Below, in pieces: positions 55,928 to 64,000 of a stretch of 64,000 nt of DNA. Numbering within the stretch: position 1 is the stretch's first letter; each line of letters starts with the position of its first letter. Source of the stretch: Blastococcus saxobsidens DD2 (GTDB lineage: Bacteria > Actinomycetota > Actinomycetes > Mycobacteriales > Geodermatophilaceae); the NCBI RefSeq assembly GCF_000284015.1, contig NC_016943.1, forward strand, positions 2,521,541-2,585,540, read 5' to 3'. The position numbers and the translations under genes are program-made. The notes beneath the pieces are model-generated. The model searched no databases, had not been told where the DNA came from, and saw only the letters and a program-made list of their open reading frames with translations.

Positions 55928-56677
55928 TCAGAACGGCGGCCAGGGCAGGGCCGGCCACTCCCCGCTCGGTTCCGGGTGGCGGCCGGTGCGCAGCAGCTCG
56001 GCGACCCGGCGCTGCGTGCAGCGCACCTCGGTGCGGGTGAGGTGCTCGTGCAGCTGCTCACCCAGGTCGCCGCGCAAGTCGTGGGCCAGCCGGTCGAGCA
56101 CGTCCAGCGCCTCCGCGGTCAGCGGCGTGCCCGCCCACCGCCACAGCAGGGTGCGCAGCTTCGGGTCGACGGAGAAGCAGATGCCGTGGTCGACCCCGTA
56201 GACGTGGCCGTCGGGCATCGGGATGATGTGCCCGCCCTTGCGGTCGGCGTTGTTGACCACGGCGTCGAACACCGCCATGCGCTGCAGCGCGGGGTCGTCC
56301 CGGCGGACGAACGCGGCGAGGTCGACCTCCGGGTCGCCGTCGATCCACAGCTGCACCATCCCGGGACCGAACGGGCCCTCGCGCAGCACGGTCGGCGGCA
56401 CGACGTGCCAGCCGGTGGCCTCCGACACCAGATAGGCGGAGATCTCCCGCCCGGCGAGCGTCCCGTCGGGGAAGTCCCAGAGCGGCCGCTCCCCCGCGAC
56501 CGGCTTGTAGACGCACTCAGCGGCCAGCTCGTCGGTACGGATGGCGCCCACCAGCGTCACGTTCGACGCCTCGAGCATCCGGCCCTCGAGGTCGATCACG
56601 CCCTCGGTGAGCAGCTGGGCGGCCTCGGCGTCGTCGGCAGGAGGGCGGAGGTCGGGCTCGACGGGCTGCTCGCTCAT
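55928..56677 (-). CDS. SCO1664 family protein
   Basis: A 249-residue protein with a PI3/4-kinase or HipA-like fold pattern: LVGAIRTDELAAECVYKPVA, GPGMVQLWIDGDPEVDL, AVFDAVVNNADRKGGHIIPM and VYGVDHGICFSVDPKLRTLL. NNADRKGGH and VDHG look like the catalytic and metal loops, so it may be a kinase. It is always found with DUF3090 and the MSMEG_4193 phosphomutase in actinobacteria. ATG 56677 lies 14 bases after the DUF3090 stop. Confidence 0.88.
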   Translation of the reverse strand: MSEQPVEPDLRPPADDAEAAQLLTEGVIDLEGRMLEASNVTLVGAIRTDELAAECVYKPVAGERPLWDFPDGTLAGREISAYLVSEATGWHVVPPTVLREGPFGPGMVQLWIDGDPEVDLAAFVRRDDPALQRMAVFDAVVNNADRKGGHIIPMPDGHVYGVDHGICFSVDPKLRTLLWRWAGTPLTAEALDVLDRLAHDLRGDLGEQLHEHLTRTEVRCTQRRVAELLRTGRHPEPSGEWPALPWPPF

Positions 56678-56691
56678 CGAGGAGCCGCCGC

Positions 56692-57243
56692 TCAGCGGCG
56701 GTAGCCGTTCTGCCGCGGGCACACGTGGCCGACCGGGTCCAGCGGCAGGGAGCACAGCGGGCAGGCCGGGCGGCCGGCGGCGACGACCCGGCGGGCCCGC
56801 GCGACGAAGGCGCGCGCGGCCATCGGCGTGATGGTGACCCGCAGCGCGTCCGGACCCTCGTCGCTGTCGGAGAGGATCGCGTCCTCCTCGATCGGCTCCT
56901 CGCCGGCGGCGACGGCCTCCACGACCACGGCCTCCTCCGTGCCGTCCCAGGCCAGGCCCATCGCGGCGACCCGGAACTCCTCGTCGACCGGGGCGCTCAG
57001 CGGCTCCAGGTCGTCGACGTCGGCCTCCGCGGGGATGGCCGCGTCCGCCCGGTTGCTGATCTCGTCGAGCAGATCGTCCATCCGGTCGGCCAGCACCTGG
57101 ACCTGCGTCTTCTCCAGGGCGACGCTGACCGTGCGGCCGGAGTCGTCGGTGGCCTGCAGGTAGAACGTCCGGTCCCCGGGCTGACCCACCGTCCCTGTGA
57201 CGAACCGGGTGGGGCGATCGAAGAGATGGAGCTGACGGGGCAC
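56692..57243 (-). CDS. DUF3090 family protein
   Basis: A 183-residue protein: DRPTRFVTGTVGQPGDRTFY, EKTQVQVLADRMDDLLDEI, and a C-terminal zinc-type site CPLCSLPLDP with HVCP followed by RQNG. The function is unknown, and it belongs to the conserved three-gene cluster. The GTG start lies 6 bases after TAACCT, so it starts a transcript that also covers the SCO1664 gene. Confidence 0.9.
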   Translation of the reverse strand: MPRQLHLFDRPTRFVTGTVGQPGDRTFYLQATDDSGRTVSVALEKTQVQVLADRMDDLLDEISNRADAAIPAEADVDDLEPLSAPVDEEFRVAAMGLAWDGTEEAVVVEAVAAGEEPIEEDAILSDSDEGPDALRVTITPMAARAFVARARRVVAAGRPACPLCSLPLDPVGHVCPRQNGYRR

Positions 57244-57249
57244 GCGCCC

Positions 57250-57255
57250 AGGTTA
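57250..57255 (-). promoter_or_regulatory. -10 box TAACCT for the DUF3090 gene
   Basis: Minus-strand TAACCT ends 6 bases before GTG 57243. Confidence 0.6.
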
Positions 57256-57313
57256 CGCGGGGACGCCGACGGCCCGCCGGGACGACCCGGCCGGAAAAGC
57301 CGACGTCACGGCC

Positions 57314-58012
57314 TCAGGCCGGTGCACCGGCCCCGCCACCCACCACCGCGTCGGACGACGCCTTGCGCCGGCGCGCCTTGCGGGGCGGCGGGATGAGGGC
57401 GGACACGTCACCGCCGGTGTCGTTGATCCGGGCGACGAACGGCCGGGTCTCGGTGTAGGTCACCACCGAGATCGAGGCCGGGTCGACGACGATGCGCTGG
57501 AAGAAGTCCAGGTGCAGGCCGAAGGCGTCGGCGAGGATCGCCTTGATGACGTCGCCGTGGCTGCACGCCAGCCACACCGCGTCGGGGCCGAGTCGGGCGT
57601 TCCACGCCCGCACGGCGGCCACCGCCCGGGCCTGGGTCTGGGCCAGCCCCTCCCCCTCCGGCCCGGGGAAGACCGCGGCGGAGGGGTGCTGCTGAACCAC
57701 CTTCCACAGCGGTTCCTTGACCAGCTCCTTGATGCTGCGCCCGGTCCAGTCGCCGTAGTGCGCCTCGCCCAGCCGGTCGTCGGTCTGCGGCTCCAGCTCC
57801 CGGCCGGCGACGACGGCGCCGACGGTCTGCCGGCAGCGCTCCAGGGGGCTGCTGACGACGGCGGCCAGCGGGACCTTCGCCAGCCGCTCCCCCACCGCCC
57901 GTACCTGCGCCTGACCGGTCTCGTCCAGCTGGACACCGGGCGTCCAGCCGGCGAGCACGCCACCGGTGTTGGCGGTCGTCCGGCCGTGCCGGAGCAGGAT
58001 CACGGTGGTCAC
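57314..58012 (-). CDS. MSMEG_4193 family phosphoglycerate mutase-like phosphatase
   Basis: A 232-residue histidine phosphatase. ILLRHGRTTANTGGVLAGW holds the catalytic His-Arg, VSSPLERCRQT and GEAHYGDWTG follow, and LACSHGDVIKAIL has the second His. It should hydrolyse a phosphoester; the substrate is unknown. The last 25 residues are basic. GTG 58012 is supported by a TAGGCT box 6 bases upstream and also overlaps (GTGA) the stop of a small upstream frame. Confidence 0.9.
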   Translation of the reverse strand: MTTVILLRHGRTTANTGGVLAGWTPGVQLDETGQAQVRAVGERLAKVPLAAVVSSPLERCRQTVGAVVAGRELEPQTDDRLGEAHYGDWTGRSIKELVKEPLWKVVQQHPSAAVFPGPEGEGLAQTQARAVAAVRAWNARLGPDAVWLACSHGDVIKAILADAFGLHLDFFQRIVVDPASISVVTYTETRPFVARINDTGGDVSALIPPPRKARRRKASSDAVVGGGAGAPA

Positions 58013-58182
58013 GGGGCGAGCCTAGGCGGTGCCCTCACCGCTCCCCGGTTCTGCGGCTGCCCGGCCACACCGCCCACCGCGGCCAGCATGTCGTCGAGGA
58101 AGGCATCGATCACCCCTCGTTCGTCCGCGGTCCGGGCCTCCAGGACGGCGGTCGTCGCATCGATCAGCGGGCCGGGCCTCAC
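58009..58182 (-). CDS. Possible small protein upstream of the phosphomutase gene
   Basis: A 57-residue frame from GTG 58182: RPGPLIDATTAVLEARTADE, then RGVIDAFLDDMLAAVGGVAG and a polar end. The stop shares four bases with the next start (GTGA), a mark of real coupled genes, and codon third positions are mostly G/C. No family is known and the downstream gene has its own -10 box inside this frame, so it may be chance. Confidence 0.3.
   Translation of the reverse strand: MRPGPLIDATTAVLEARTADERGVIDAFLDDMLAAVGGVAGQPQNRGAVRAPPRLAP
58019..58024 (-). promoter_or_regulatory. -10 box TAGGCT for the phosphomutase gene
   Basis: Minus-strand TAGGCT ends 6 bases before GTG 58012. Confidence 0.55.
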
Positions 58183-58328
58183 GGGTGCCGGCCGAGTCCG
58201 ACCCGGGGCGCGCCGGCGACCGGCGGGCATGACGATCCGGTGAAGGGACGCCGGAGCACGTTCGCGCCCGCCCGTCGTGGGCAGGCCCTCGATGACCGGA
58301 ACCCTCGAAACCGGAAGGCGAGACCGCG

Positions 58329-59894
58329 ATGATGCGTCTCCTCCTCGCCGGGCTGGGCGCCAGCTCGCTGCTGGTGACCACCGGCGCACCGACAGTCCCC
58401 CCTCCGTCCGCCGCCCCGACCGGACCAGCCGCACCCGCGCCGGTGCAGCTCGTCGACCAGCCGCTGCCGCCGGTCGGGACCCCGGGTAGCGAGGCGGTGG
58501 AGACGGAGGACTTTCCCGCCGGTGGCTTCGCGACCTACCTGACCGACGTGCGTGCCGCCGGGCACGAGAGCTTCGACCGGTTCGTCCTCGAGTTCGAGGG
58601 CGAGGAGGTGCCCAGCTACCGGGTCGGCTACGTCGAGCCGCCGATCACCGAGGACGGCTCGGGCCGGCAGGTGGACGTGGACGGCTCGGCCTTCCTGGAG
58701 GTGCGGGTCAGCCCGGCCAGCGGCGTCGACCTCTCCGGCGACCAGCCCCGCGAGACCTACACCGGGCGCGAGCAGCTCACCGCCCCCGGCGGCCAGGTGA
58801 TCACCGAGGCGGTCCAGACCGGGGACTTCGAGTCGATGCTGGCCTGGACGATCGGGCTGGAGGAGCGGGTGCCCTTCGGGGTCACCACGTTCCCCGACCC
58901 GGCCCGGCTGGTCGTCGACGTCCTGCACCAGCCCGGTGGGGACGGCGGCTCCGGCGGCCTCGAGCCGGTCGGTCAGGGCGGCACCGCCGACGTCGACGTC
59001 GACGCCACCGGGTCGCCGGTCACGCTGACCGACGTCCGGCTGGGCGCGCACGACGACTTCGACCGGATCGTGTTCGAGCTGGCCGGGGAGGGGACGGCCG
59101 GCTACGAGGTCGGCTACACCGAGGACCCGCGCAGCCAGGGCTCCGGCGAGCCGGTGCAGGTCCCCGGCGACGCGACCCTGGGCATCACGCTGACCAACCT
59201 GCTGCTCCCGGGCGACGCCCCCGAGGCGGTCACGCCCTGGGCGGGCCGGGAGCAGCTCGAGATAGCCGGGACGAGCACCCTGCAGGCCCTCGTCGCCGAT
59301 GCCCTCTTCGAGGGGCGGTACTCGTTCTTCGCCGGCCTCGACCAGCGCCGCCCGTTCGCCGTCACCCGACTGTCCGATCCACAGCGGATCGTGATCGACG
59401 TGCTGAACCGGGAACCGGGCACCGGCGTCTCCCTCGGCGAGACGTGCACCAGCCCGGCCGGGTACGCCGTCGACCATCCCTCGGACTGGTCGGTCAACGC
59501 CGGTGAGACCGTGCCGTCCTGCAGCCGGTTCTCCCCGCAGGACTTCGACGTGCCCGACGCCACCGACGTGCGCGTGGCCGCGATCGCCTTCTCGATCGAG
59601 TCGGTGGCCTTCGACCGGGTGACCCAGGAGCAGCCCGGGGAGCAGGCGCGCCGCGAGCTGACCGTGGACGGCCGGGAGTCGGTGCGGATCCAGCGGACCG
59701 CCACCGGTGAGGGCCTCTGGGCCGAGGGCACGCCCTCGACCCGGTACGCCATCCGGCTCGCGGACGGTGCGGACGGCCCGCGCACGCTGGTCGCCGACAC
59801 CGTCGGCCTGCCGGGGTTCGACTACCAGCGCAACGTCGCGGTGCTCGACGCCATGATCGGGACGCTGGACCTCGACACCGGCACGGAGGGCTGA
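58329..59894 (+). CDS. Secreted protein with two AMIN-like domains
   Basis: A 521-residue exported protein: signal peptide to about residue 20 without a lipobox, a Pro/Ala-rich linker to 55, then two similar AMIN-like domains. The first has LTDVRAAGHESFDRFVLEFE and RLVVDVLHQP (about 65-200), the second LTDVRLGAHDDFDRIVFELA and RIVIDVLNREPG (about 230-375). The last 140 residues (PAGYAVDHPSDWSVNAGE) form a separate domain like small surface lipoproteins. AMIN domains bind cell-wall material, so a wall-associated role is likely. Ribosome site GGAAGGCGAG. A strong hairpin follows. Confidence 0.83.
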   Translation: MMRLLLAGLGASSLLVTTGAPTVPPPSAAPTGPAAPAPVQLVDQPLPPVGTPGSEAVETEDFPAGGFATYLTDVRAAGHESFDRFVLEFEGEEVPSYRVGYVEPPITEDGSGRQVDVDGSAFLEVRVSPASGVDLSGDQPRETYTGREQLTAPGGQVITEAVQTGDFESMLAWTIGLEERVPFGVTTFPDPARLVVDVLHQPGGDGGSGGLEPVGQGGTADVDVDATGSPVTLTDVRLGAHDDFDRIVFELAGEGTAGYEVGYTEDPRSQGSGEPVQVPGDATLGITLTNLLLPGDAPEAVTPWAGREQLEIAGTSTLQALVADALFEGRYSFFAGLDQRRPFAVTRLSDPQRIVIDVLNREPGTGVSLGETCTSPAGYAVDHPSDWSVNAGETVPSCSRFSPQDFDVPDATDVRVAAIAFSIESVAFDRVTQEQPGEQARRELTVDGRESVRIQRTATGEGLWAEGTPSTRYAIRLADGADGPRTLVADTVGLPGFDYQRNVAVLDAMIGTLDLDTGTEG

Positions 59895-59907
59895 GCCCCC
59901 GGCACCC

Positions 59908-59944
59908 GTGGCGACCCGGAGCCGGTCCGGCTCCGGGTCGCCAC
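59908..59944 (+). terminator. Hairpin terminator after the AMIN protein gene
   Basis: GTGGCGACCCGGAGCC (59908-59923) pairs perfectly with GGCTCCGGGTCGCCAC (59929-59944) over a GGTCC loop, 14 bases after the stop. Confidence 0.8.
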
Positions 59945-60104
59945 TGCCCTGCTCCGGCGGCGTGTCGGAGCGCTCGCCGCCGGCCGCAGCCGGAAGAACG
60001 TCGTCGTCGCGCACTCCGAGAACGCCGCCGGGACGCTCGGGCTGGACCCGACCGCCTGCTTCACCGGCGTGCGGCCCGGCCGGCTGCTGCGGGGCGGGCC
60101 GTCG

Positions 60105-60965
60105 CTACAGCGGGACCGGGTCGACCTCGACCGACCCTCCCGGATCCAGCACGCCGGCGAAGACGAGCGCCAGGATCAGCGCACCGAGCACGATCCGGTA
60201 GACGACGAAGGGCACGTAGCTGCCGCGGTCGAGGTAGCGCAGCAGCCAGGCGATGACCACCAGGCCCACGCCGAACGCCAGCACGGTGGCCAGGATCGTC
60301 GGGCCCCACGCGAGGGGTGGCCCGGCGACGTCGCCGCTGAGCGCCTCGTACATCTGGAAGAAACCGGCACCGAGGACGGCGGGGACGGCGAGCAGGAACG
60401 AGTACCGGGCCGCCGCGGACCGCGTGTAGCCGAGGAACAGCCCCGCGGTGATCGTGCCGCCGGACCGCGAGACGCCGGGGATCAGCGCCATCGCCTGGGC
60501 GAAGCCGAAGGCGATGCCGTGGCCCACGGTCAGCCGGTCGAGCTCACGACGCTTGGCACCGGCCCGGTCGGCCCAGAACAGCACCAGCGAGAAGACGATC
60601 AGCGCGGTGGCCGTGATGCGCAGGTCGCGGAACGTCGTCTCGATCGAGTCCTGGAACAGCAGCCCGAGCACCACGATGGGCAGGGTGCCGATGATGATCA
60701 GCCAGCCCATCCGGGCGTCGGGGTCGCCCTTCCGGCGGCCGCCGAGGGAGGCGCTCCAGGCGGTGATGATCCGCCAGATGTCGTGCCGGAAGTACAGCAG
60801 GACGGCGGCCTCGGTGCCGATCTGGGTGATCGCCGTGAACGCCGCGCCGGGGTCGCCCCAGCCGAACGCCTCCCCCACCACCCGCAGGTGCGCGCTGGAG
60901 GAGATCGGCAGGAACTCGGTCAGTCCCTGCACCAGCCCCAGGACGACGGCCTCGACCCAGCCCAC
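60105..60965 (-). CDS. uppP: Undecaprenyl-diphosphatase (BacA type)
   Basis: A 286-residue membrane protein with about eight helices. The two active-site motifs are [19 protein letters not shown] and [19 protein letters not shown]. It dephosphorylates undecaprenyl diphosphate so the carrier lipid can be reused for peptidoglycan, and it gives bacitracin resistance. Position matches Rv2136c. GAGGGGTGC precedes the start. It is divergent from the aldo/keto reductase gene. Confidence 0.96.
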   Translation of the reverse strand: MGWVEAVVLGLVQGLTEFLPISSSAHLRVVGEAFGWGDPGAAFTAITQIGTEAAVLLYFRHDIWRIITAWSASLGGRRKGDPDARMGWLIIIGTLPIVVLGLLFQDSIETTFRDLRITATALIVFSLVLFWADRAGAKRRELDRLTVGHGIAFGFAQAMALIPGVSRSGGTITAGLFLGYTRSAAARYSFLLAVPAVLGAGFFQMYEALSGDVAGPPLAWGPTILATVLAFGVGLVVIAWLLRYLDRGSYVPFVVYRIVLGALILALVFAGVLDPGGSVEVDPVPL

Positions 60966-61112
60966 GTCAGCACCCCTCGGGCGGGACTGGGGCGGCTGAA
61001 TGGGAGAAGGGTCGGGCAGGCACGACCGCTGACCTTAGGTGCCGGGCAGGTGACGCCCGGTGCGGCACCCCGAACGTTCCGGCGCTCCCGGGTGCCGGCC
61101 GGCCGGCGCCGG

Positions 61113-61118
61113 TAGGTT
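61113..61118 (+). promoter_or_regulatory. -10 box TAGGTT for the aldo/keto reductase gene
   Basis: TAGGTT ends 8 bases before GTG 61127. Confidence 0.45.
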
Positions 61119-61126
61119 GGCCGGTC

Positions 61127-62107
61127 GTGGAGCAACGGGCGTTGGGACGCAGCGGACTGATCGTGTCCCGGCTCGCGCTGGGCACGATGACGTGGGGCCG
61201 CGACACCGACGAGGACGAGGCCGCGATGCAGCTCACGGCCTTCGTCGACGCCGGCGGCACGCTCGTCGACACCGCCGACGTCTACTGCGAGGGCGAGAGC
61301 GAGCGGATCCTCGGGCATCTGCTGGCCGACGTCGTCCCCCGATCCGACGTGCTGGTGGCCACGAAGGCCGTCGGCCGGACCGGACCCGGACCGATGGGCC
61401 GCGGCGCCTCCCGCGGCCACCTCATCTCCGCGCTGGACGCCTCGCTGGAGCGGCTGGGCCTGGACCACGTCGACCTCTGGCAGCTGCACGCCTGGGACGA
61501 GACGACGCCGCTGGAGGAGACCCTCGCCGCCTGCGACCTCGCCGTCGGGTCGGGCCGGGCCCGCTACATCGGGATCAGCAACTTCACCGGCTGGCAGACC
61601 GCCCAGGCGGCCACGTGGCAGAAGGCCTGGCCCGGCCGCACCCCGCTGGTGAGCACGCAGGTGGAGTACTCGCTGCTGCAGCGCGGCGTCGAGCGGGAGG
61701 TCGTGCCCGCCGTCGAGGCGCTCGGGCTCGGCGTGCTCGCGTGGTCGCCGCTGGGGCGCGGGATCCTCACCGGGAAGTACCGGCACAGCACGCCCTCGGA
61801 GTCGCGCGGCGCCTCTGCGCAGTGGCAGGGCTTCATCGACGGGCTCCGGTCGGCGAAGTCCGACCGGATCGTCGAGGCGGTGATCACCGCGGCCGACGGG
61901 CTCGGCACCAGCCCGCTCGCCGTCGCGCTGGCCTGGGTGCGCGACCGGCCCGGCGTCGTCGCCCCCGTGGTGGGCGCCCGGACGGCGCAGCAGCTGCAGG
62001 CGTCCCTGGACGCCGACATCGTCCGGCTGCCCGCGGCGATCCGCACCGCGCTGGAGGACGTGTCCGCGCCCCCGTTCAGCTACCCCGAGCACCGGTCGGA
62101 CCGGTGA
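61127..62107 (+). CDS. Aldo/keto reductase
   Basis: A 326-residue NADPH-dependent TIM-barrel reductase. Catalytic residues lie in GTLVDTADVYCEGESERILG (Asp, Tyr), VLVATKAVG (Lys) and HVDLWQLHAWDET (His); the cofactor site includes GISNFTGWQTAQ and VVGARTAQQLQASLD. It belongs to the Tas/YajO-like group. The physiological carbonyl substrate is unknown. Its stop shares one base with the recD2 start (TGATG), so they are coupled. Confidence 0.88.
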   Translation: MEQRALGRSGLIVSRLALGTMTWGRDTDEDEAAMQLTAFVDAGGTLVDTADVYCEGESERILGHLLADVVPRSDVLVATKAVGRTGPGPMGRGASRGHLISALDASLERLGLDHVDLWQLHAWDETTPLEETLAACDLAVGSGRARYIGISNFTGWQTAQAATWQKAWPGRTPLVSTQVEYSLLQRGVEREVVPAVEALGLGVLAWSPLGRGILTGKYRHSTPSESRGASAQWQGFIDGLRSAKSDRIVEAVITAADGLGTSPLAVALAWVRDRPGVVAPVVGARTAQQLQASLDADIVRLPAAIRTALEDVSAPPFSYPEHRSDR

Positions 62108-64000
62108 TGGGCGAACCTCCCACCCCCGGGCCGGACCTGATCTTCGCGGCGTTCTGCACCGCGGGTCTGTGGCCCGGTCTCGGCAAGCGCACCGCCGCGG
62201 AGCTGCCGGCCGCCGGCATCACCACGCCGGACGACGTCTCGGCCGACCGGCTCGTGAAGCTGCCCAGGGTCGGCCGGCAGCGGGCCGAGCGGCTGTTCTC
62301 GAGCTTCCTCGCCGCCGCCCCCACCTACGAGGTGGTGGAGATGCTGGTGGCGGCCGGGCTGCCGGCCAAGCTCGCCTCCGGGGTCGCCGACGGGCTGGGG
62401 CCCGACGCCGCCCGCCGGCTGCGGGACGACCCGTGGGGGCTGCTGGGGCTGCCCGGGGTGACCCTGGCCGACGCCGACCGGTTGGCCATCGCCGTCCTCA
62501 AGGGCGCCGACCGGCAGGACACCCGGCGCGGCCGCGCGATCGTGGCGCTCACCCTGCGCACCGCGACCCGCGACGGGCACACCGTCCTCCCGCTCGACCT
62601 CGTCGTCGCCGCGCTGCAGGCCGAGCGGATCGCGGATCCGGTGGCCGCCGTGGTGGCCGCCGTCGACTCCGGGGAGGTGCTCGAGCACGAGCCGCCGGAG
62701 CCGGAGTTCGACGAGGACGCGGAGGAACCGCCTGAACCTGATCCGGCGCTGCGCACGCTGTCGCTGGCCAGGTTCGGCATGGCCGAGGAGGCCGTGGCCG
62801 AGAACGTGGCCCGGCTGGCCGCCGCGGCCGAGCAGATCGCCGACCCCGCCTCGGTGCGCACGGTGGCCCAGGGCCTGGACGAGGCGCAGAAGAAGGCCGT
62901 GGCCCAGGTGCTGACGGCGGGGGTCAGCCTGCTCACCGGCGGCCCCGGCACCGGCAAGAGCCGCACCGTGGCTGCGGTGGTGAAGCTGCTGAAGGCCAAG
63001 GGCACCGACGTGGCGCTGGCGGCGCCCACCGGGCGGGCGGCCAAGCGGCTGGAGGAACTCACCGACCACCCGGCGGGAACGGTGCACCGGCTGCTGGGCG
63101 CCCAGGGCGCCTCGGGCGGCTTCGCCCGCGGCGAGGAGTGGCCGCTGGACGCCGACGTGGTGGTGGTCGACGAGGCCTCGATGCTCGACGTCGAGCTGGC
63201 CGCGGCGCTGCTGGAGGCCTGCCCCGACGGCACGCACCTGCTGCTGGTGGGCGACCCGGCGCAGCTGCCCTCGATCGGGCCCGGGCACGTGCTCGGCGAC
63301 CTGATCGACTCCGGCATCGTCCCGGTGACCGAGCTGACCACCCTGTACCGGCAGGCCGAGGGCGGTGCGATCGCCCGGCTGGCCTCGGCGGTGCGCAGCG
63401 GTGAGCTGCCGCCGGTCGACTCCCCCGACCGAGAGGTGGTCGTGGTGCCGGCCACCGGCAGCGCCGAGGCCGCCCGCCGGGTGGTGCAGCTGGTCACCGA
63501 CTCCATCCCCCGCGCGCTGGGTATCGAGCCGGGTGCGGTGCAGGTGGTCACCCCGGTGCACCGCGGGCCGGCCGGGACCATCGAGCTCAACAAGGCGCTG
63601 AAGGCGCAGCTGAACCCGGGCGAGGGCGCGGTGTTCGGCTTCGACCCGGGCGACCGGGTGGTAGCCACCGCCAACCACCTCGATCTGGAGCCGACCGGCT
63701 TCGCCAACGGCGAGGTCGGCGTGGTCACCAAGACCGGCGACGGGTCGATGGACGTGGCATTCGCCTCCGGGCCGGTCACGGTCAGCGGGCAGGCGCTGTT
63801 CGACCTGCGGCACGGCTGGGCGATCACCGTGCACCGGGCGCAAGGCTCGGAGTGGCCCGGAGTCGTGGTGGTGCTGCCGCCGGAGGCCGGCGGGATGCTC
63901 TCCCGGCCGCTGGTCTACACGGCGCTCACCCGGGCACAGCGGCACCTGTCGATCGTGCACGCCAGTGGCGCCGCGCTGGCCCGGGCGGTACGCGACGTCG
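62107..64000 (+). CDS. recD2: RecD2-type DNA helicase, 3' end beyond the window
   Basis: At least 631 residues; the gene runs past the window end without a stop. The N-terminal ~200 residues have the helix-hairpin-helix pieces of RecD2 (VKLPRVGRQRAERLFSSFLA; DDPWGLLGLPGVTLADADRL). The helicase core follows: Walker A LTGGPGTGKSRTVAAVVKLL, LAAPTGRAAKRLEELT, Walker B VVVVDEASMLDVELAAALL, LVGDPAQLPSIGPGHVLGDL, and GWAITVHRAQGSEWPGVVVV with YTALTRAQRHLSIV. It is a 5'-3' helicase acting outside RecBCD in DNA repair. The start overlaps the reductase stop. Confidence 0.93.
   Translation, partial: MGEPPTPGPDLIFAAFCTAGLWPGLGKRTAAELPAAGITTPDDVSADRLVKLPRVGRQRAERLFSSFLAAAPTYEVVEMLVAAGLPAKLASGVADGLGPDAARRLRDDPWGLLGLPGVTLADADRLAIAVLKGADRQDTRRGRAIVALTLRTATRDGHTVLPLDLVVAALQAERIADPVAAVVAAVDSGEVLEHEPPEPEFDEDAEEPPEPDPALRTLSLARFGMAEEAVAENVARLAAAAEQIADPASVRTVAQGLDEAQKKAVAQVLTAGVSLLTGGPGTGKSRTVAAVVKLLKAKGTDVALAAPTGRAAKRLEELTDHPAGTVHRLLGAQGASGGFARGEEWPLDADVVVVDEASMLDVELAAALLEACPDGTHLLLVGDPAQLPSIGPGHVLGDLIDSGIVPVTELTTLYRQAEGGAIARLASAVRSGELPPVDSPDREVVVVPATGSAEAARRVVQLVTDSIPRALGIEPGAVQVVTPVHRGPAGTIELNKALKAQLNPGEGAVFGFDPGDRVVATANHLDLEPTGFANGEVGVVTKTGDGSMDVAFASGPVTVSGQALFDLRHGWAITVHRAQGSEWPGVVVVLPPEAGGMLSRPLVYTALTRAQRHLSIVHASGAALARAVRDV

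Overview
This window is typical chromosome of a very GC-rich actinobacterium. Third codon positions are almost all G or C. It carries a complete Pup-proteasome system, a mycothiol gene (mshC), RbpA, an Rpf-LysM protein, TatA/TatC and the PafBC regulators. The gene order from rbpA onward resembles the Mycobacterium tuberculosis Rv2050-Rv2053 and Rv2091-Rv2137 neighbourhoods, with lineage-specific inserts. My best guess for the family is Geodermatophilaceae (Blastococcus-like); that is inference from gene content and composition, not a search result.

Layout. 1-2218 is accessory: a decayed regulator end and a frameshifted immunity-like gene, a VapBC toxin-antitoxin pair, a small lipoprotein and a zinc-ribbon coiled-coil protein. 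2291-7355 holds a PatB-type C-S lyase, then a glycerophosphodiesterase and acyltransferase, a UMF1 transporter and thymidine kinase. 7431-10256 is rbpA (with a SigR-type promoter), fxsA and lnt; the adjoining polyprenol-phosphate mannosyltransferase survives only as its last ~65 codons. 10795-16102 has an amidohydrolase, a GNAT enzyme, a PlsC-type acyltransferase, a YbdK-type ligase and an orphan of uncertain family behind an AT-rich promoter. 16110-23475 has an SOS-box-controlled radical SAM protein, an Lrp regulator, an M24 peptidase, a 5'-3' exonuclease, a DUF4333 protein and HelY. 23570-40002 is the core: a lipid kinase, tatC, tatA, pafC, pafB, pafA, a conserved small gene, prcA, prcB, an endonuclease VII gene, pup, a secreted coiled-coil protein, dop, rpf and arc. 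40179-46910 has trmI, a RecB-like nuclease, a HAD phosphatase, a class F sortase beside a CHRD surface protein, and copC-copD. 46921-58182 has metH, a PAC2 protein, dgt, mshC, a mycothiol-dependent-type enzyme, and the conserved MSMEG_4193-DUF3090-SCO1664 cluster. 58329 to the end has a two-AMIN secreted protein, uppP, an aldo/keto reductase and recD2, which runs off the window.

How it works together. Pup (already ending in Glu) is ligated by PafA, removed by Dop, and tagged proteins are unfolded by Arc into the PrcAB core. PafBC, an SOS box and several nucleases place DNA-damage functions around the same locus. MshC makes mycothiol that neighbouring enzymes may use.

Non-coding signals are the most unusual part. 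About twenty genes have a TANNNT box 6-8 bases before the start codon, which predicts leaderless transcripts. Two dispersed repeat families lie at gene ends: a long palindrome with GATCAGGT satellites (two copies) and a 68-69 bp terminator-associated sequence that follows convergent stop codons (two copies). No tRNA, rRNA, CRISPR array or intact insertion sequence was seen.
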